A DNA stretch of 43,881 bases, from NCBI GenBank assembly GCA_016874775.1, contig VGTJ01000021.1, positions 1 to 43,881 on the forward strand, read 5' to 3'. This document shows positions 41,490 through 43,881 of this stretch, piece by piece; within the stretch, counting starts at the first letter, position 1; each line of letters begins with the position of its first letter. The position numbers were made by a program, and so were the translations under genes. The notes under the pieces were generated by a model. That model saw only the letters and a program-made list of their open reading frames with translations, was not told where the DNA came from and did not search any database. The DNA comes from Deltaproteobacteria bacterium (GTDB taxonomy: Bacteria > Desulfobacterota > Binatia > Bin18).

Positions 41490-41796
41490 CGTAGTCTCCT
41501 TGGCGCACGATCATAGGAGCGGTGCCCACAGGGGTCAACGACTGAACGGCGTCAATTCTATTTGGCATCGTCGCTAGCACCCTACTCACGTTAGACTTTT
41601 TCCTTTCATAGCAGCCGCAGCTTCACTGTGATGTCAGTTATTCTTATTCCAGTGGCGTTATCGAAAGCATTTTTGATGGTCCATCCGTAGACGTGAACTG
41701 AAACCTAAGATCGAGTTGCTCGACAAAGATCAGGAACACCGGTGTTGTCCAGAAGGCCAAAAGTCAGCGTCAGAATAACAACCCCTTTTGTCTACA

Positions 41797-41938
41797 TCAG
41801 ACCTGAGAACATTCGTACACGTTACACTACAGACTCCAAACCGTGTCATTCTGAGCGGAGCGAAGAATCTCCCAGAGCGACCCTTCGTTGCACTCAGGGT
41901 GACAGCACTCGTATACCAATCTTTCACGGTCCGATTTA
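41797..41938. mobile_element. MITE-like palindromic element, copy 2 of 3
   Basis: The left end 41797-41821 (ATCAGACCTGAGAACATTCG then TACAC) and right end 41911-41938 are imperfect inverted repeats matching copy 1. The core shows the classic GTCATTCTGAGCGGAGCGAA palindrome half and its partner CACTCAGGGTGACA. It lacks the short TCCTTCGACTACGC insertion of copy 1. Its reading in one frame gives the well-known CHSERSEE string. It has no coding capacity. Confidence 0.7.
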
Positions 41939-41972
41939 GTATCGTGTCTCATCACTTCGTGAGCAGTTGTCG

Positions 41973-42014
41973 GGCGTGCGCAGCACGCCAACTGACTGGC
42001 GCGTGGTACGCGCC
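41973..42014. repeat. Pair of GC-rich REP-like hairpins
   Basis: GGCGTGC-GCA-GCACGCC (41973-41989) and GGCGCGT-GGT-ACGCGCC (41998-42014) are perfect 7-bp stems with 3-base loops, eight bases apart. The second is followed by CTACG, as is the hairpin CGTGCGC-ATG-GCGCACG at 42279-42295. They look like REP units located between MITE copies 2 and 3. Confidence 0.65.
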
Positions 42015-42204
42015 CTACGATTCCACCGCTCATGAACTTGCGAGACACGGTACGAGGCTTGCCACTGACGTGCGAATCGATAGCGTGTGGCGTCAACGTC
42101 CCCGACGCAGTCTCCCCGATGCTCAAACCTGGCTATTTCTCAGGCCATCCCCTATAGTCGCAAAGGCAGCAAAATGAACAGTCTGCGTTTGCCCGAAGTG
42201 CTAC

Positions 42205-42350
42205 ATCGGACCACGGAACATTCGTACAGTTGGGGTAGCATGCGGTGTGCGCTCGATGCGCGTGCCAGCGTTGATTCCCGTGCGCATGGCGCACGCTACG
42301 GTCTCTCTGGTGACGACCCAAAGTGTACCAACCTCGGGTGGTTTGATTTA
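42205..42350. mobile_element. MITE-like element, copy 3 of 3, with a different core
   Basis: The left end 42205-42228 (ATCGGACCACGGAACATTCG then TACA) and right end ~42324-42350 (TGTACCAACC to TGATTTA) match the terminal repeats of copies 1 and 2. The core is unrelated: instead of the GTCATTCTGAG palindrome it has a GC-rich hairpin CGTGCGC-ATG-GCGCACG at 42279-42295. It lies about 45 bp before the TauE-like gene, so it could influence its expression. Confidence 0.6.
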
Positions 42351-42393
42351 GACCAGAGAGGTGGGATACCGTCTTCAGAAGACGATAAAACCA

Positions 42394-43197
42394 ATGGTCA
42401 CAACCGATTACTCCATTCTTCATATCGTGCTGCTTATCGCCAGTGGGTTAGCTGCTGGCTTCATCAACGCCGTGTCTGGTGGCGGTTCGATGCTGACACT
42501 GCCAGCATTGATTTTCATTGGCATCCCACCGGGGATTGCCAACGGCACCAATCGCGTGGCGGTGGTCGTGCAAAACATCGCCGCGCTTGCGACCTATCAT
42601 CAACTCAAAGTGACGAATCACCGTCTGGCATTTTCCTTGGCGATCCCAACGATCGTCGGGTCTTTTCTTGGAGCCCTCGTTTCGATTCGGCTCGATGATA
42701 CCCAGTTCCGCACTATCCTTGGTATCGTCCTACTCCTCTTGATCGGGCCAGTCCTTGCCGAACGGCAACTCAATGCGAGATTTGCCAATCGTCAGCACAC
42801 ATTCCGTGAGAGCTGGGGTTTGTGGGCAGTGTTCTTTTTCATTGGTGTCTACAGCGGGTTTTTACAAGTTGCGGCTGGATTATTTTTCTTGCTGGTCCTC
42901 AACCTGTTTGGCGGTATGAACCTGGTGCTCGCCAATAGCGTTAAAGTTACGGCCATGCTCTGCACGACAGCGATAGCACTACTTGTATTTGTCGCTGACA
43001 ATAAAGTCGTCTGGGGAACTGGGTTATTGCTCGCTGCTGCGAATGCCTGTGGCGCCTGGCTTGGTGCGCGCTGGGGCGTCAAGAAAGGCGAGGCCTGGAT
43101 ACGGATAGTACTGATCACTACCGTGGTTGGCATGTCCCTGCAGCTACTGGGTGGATTCGCCTGGGTCAGTCGAGTTGTGTCAGCACTCAAAGAGTGA
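42394..43197 (+). CDS. TauE/SafE family sulfite/anion exporter
   Basis: 267 aa, eight or so hydrophobic helices. The first TauE repeat is seen in LIASGLAAGFINAVSGGGSMLTLPALIFIGIPPGIANGTNRVAV; the second in GVYSGFLQVAAGLFFLLVLNLFGGMNLVLANSVKV. The ASGG-like SGGGS and NxTN-type segments are family marks. It probably exports sulfite, organosulfonates or related anions; the substrate is unassigned. ATG 42394 (MVTTDYS) is chosen, with a weak ribosome site; GTG 42361 just after the repeat element is an alternative. It is not visibly in an operon. Confidence 0.85.
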   Translation: MVTTDYSILHIVLLIASGLAAGFINAVSGGGSMLTLPALIFIGIPPGIANGTNRVAVVVQNIAALATYHQLKVTNHRLAFSLAIPTIVGSFLGALVSIRLDDTQFRTILGIVLLLLIGPVLAERQLNARFANRQHTFRESWGLWAVFFFIGVYSGFLQVAAGLFFLLVLNLFGGMNLVLANSVKVTAMLCTTAIALLVFVADNKVVWGTGLLLAAANACGAWLGARWGVKKGEAWIRIVLITTVVGMSLQLLGGFAWVSRVVSALKE

Positions 43198-43300
43198 TTC
43201 GCTCATCCATCCAATGGGTGACTGTGCCATTTGCACGTGCTCTTATATTTCCTATATCCTGCCAAGAGGGCAAGTTATGAAGGGGAAAGAGGAGACCACC

Positions 43301-43777
43301 ATGTGCTGGGGCATGAACTGGCCGTTCGGGAGAACGCAGGGGATTGCTGTTTCTCTCTTGCTGCTTACCGCTCTCGTGCATGGCTGTGCAAGTCTATCTG
43401 TCAATCGCTTGTTCTTACAGCAATCAACCAACGCCCGTGAACTGTATTGCGAATCCGGGTTTCGTTGGGAATCCTTGGAAGAAGGAGGAATTACGTTTTT
43501 AGCTGCCCGCGTGAACACCGGCCAAGAAACGTATGGCCCTTCTCTTATTCAAGGCTTGGTTGACTCAATGCAAGCCAATTTACCGAGCGAGAAGATCGTT
43601 CACCCGAACCTGGCAGTCAATCGCGTCAGCAAAGCAGGTCTGACCCACGCGTATTCTTCCATGCTCGCCCAGCATGAAGAAACCAATATTTTGCCGCGAG
43701 ACACATTGCGTAAAGTCGGGAAAGCCGTTCAGGCTCGGTACTTCGCTCTCCCGGCGTTAGGCATGGGCAAGAATTAA
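43301..43777 (+). CDS. Small hypothetical lipoprotein
   Basis: 158 aa. The start ATG 43301 has GAGGAG eight bases upstream. A signal segment (GIAVSLLLLTALVHGC) ends in a lipobox VHGC, so the mature protein would be a membrane lipoprotein. The remainder is a compact alpha/beta domain (LYCESGFRWESLEEGGITFLAARV; SLIQGLVDSMQANLPSEKIVHPNLAVNRV; LRKVGKAVQARYFALPAL). It is not recognised with certainty, but the last part, in which a nucleotide or ligand is not evident, resembles small outer-membrane-associated lipoproteins. An alternative start is ATG 43277. Confidence 0.7.
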   Translation: MCWGMNWPFGRTQGIAVSLLLLTALVHGCASLSVNRLFLQQSTNARELYCESGFRWESLEEGGITFLAARVNTGQETYGPSLIQGLVDSMQANLPSEKIVHPNLAVNRVSKAGLTHAYSSMLAQHEETNILPRDTLRKVGKAVQARYFALPALGMGKN

Positions 43778-43785
43778 GTTACCGA

Positions 43786-43881
43786 TTAAGAGCGAGGAAG
43801 AAGCGTATAGTTCCAATCGCCATGAAACTTACCGGGTTTGATATTGAGCGCTTGAAACTCATCGTCGGAGACCTGTAGGCC
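43786..43881 (-). CDS. C-terminal tail of an ISAzo13-like transposase (cut by window edge)
   Basis: On the minus strand a frame enters from the right edge and ends at TAA (43786-43788). The readable ~31 residues are GLQVSDDEFQALNIKPGKF followed by HGDWNYTLLPRS. The ending V-D-E-x-x-A-(L/V)-N followed by FHGDWNYT-(I/L)-x-P is the usual C-terminus of ISAzo13-family transposases. It lies nine bases after the lipoprotein gene in the opposite orientation. The rest of the element is outside the window. Confidence 0.65.
   Translation of the reverse strand, partial: GLQVSDDEFQALNIKPGKFHGDWNYTLLPRS

Larger units (their letters stand above)
41490..42393. other. 900-bp repeat-rich gene-free region
   Basis: No credible gene lies here; frames that open are repeat shadows. 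It contains the palindrome AACACCGGTGTT (41735-41746) within AGGAACACCGGTG, shared with 17545-17557. It also holds two terminal-inverted-repeat elements (separate entries), short hairpins at 41973-41989 and 41998-42014, and one at 42279-42295 inside the third element. Elements stacked this closely suggest a permissive insertion site between two operons. Confidence 0.7.

Overview
The window looks like chromosomal DNA of an uncultivated Gram-negative bacterium of moderate GC content. It carries hopanoid synthesis genes, a Wza/Wzc-type polysaccharide export system, several CaiB/BaiF CoA-transferases, a luciferase-like flavin oxidoreductase, a Uma2 nuclease, and many short palindromic intergenic elements. 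This mix fits lineages such as Binatota, Desulfobacterota or Tectomicrobia, but no marker gene here settles the taxonomy. Both edges lie in what look like transposase 3' ends (3-122 and 43786-43881), so the window may be bounded by repeats.

Layout. (1) 1-5.1 kb: a transposase tail, a Uma2-family protein with a heptad-repeat tail, a nest of palindromic repeats, and a leftward set of M20 peptidase, hslO (Hsp33) and a ribBA-like gene whose second domain has lost its zinc cysteines (RibBX-like). (2) 5.4-11 kb: an unknown rightward gene, then a leftward isoprenoid/hopanoid operon: squalene-hopene cyclase, YjbQ-family protein, dxr, HpnD-like synthase and a small membrane protein. (3) 11.1-17.3 kb: a secreted TolB-like propeller and an alpha/beta hydrolase on the + strand. 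They converge on a leftward acyl-CoA module of thiolase-like protein, DUF35 Zn-ribbon/OB protein and two class III CoA-transferases. (4) 17.8-38.5 kb: one long rightward exopolysaccharide locus. In order it encodes outer-membrane export lipoprotein (wza), Wzz/BY-kinase (wzc), initiating sugar transferase, Gfo/Idh dehydrogenase, DegT aminotransferase, GT2, GT4, asparagine-synthetase-like amidotransferase, GT4, FemAB/GNAT-like protein, O-antigen ligase/polymerase, a secreted lyase/lectin-like protein, a large MBL-fold hydrolase, a SAM methyltransferase, a Wzx flippase and a membrane transglutaminase-like protein. (5) 38.7-43.9 kb: a luciferase-like oxidoreductase, an M15/DUF882 protein, a DsbA-fold isomerase, a repeat-rich 0.9 kb gap, a TauE/SafE transporter, a small lipoprotein and an ISAzo13-like transposase tail.

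The most striking observation is in the polysaccharide locus. Four of its first five genes (wza, wzc, the sugar transferase and the DegT aminotransferase) each contain exactly one in-frame stop codon (TAA, TAA, TGA, TAG). The reading frame is otherwise preserved on both sides, and each stop is one C-to-T change from a sense codon. The eleven downstream genes look intact. This is either recent inactivation of export and initiation, an assembly or read artefact, or some form of readthrough or re-initiation.

The second theme is palindromic mobile elements. There is a family with about 26-bp imperfect terminal inverted repeats (three copies, two kinds of core), and three other palindromic elements, two of which abut or overlap stop codons of flanking genes.
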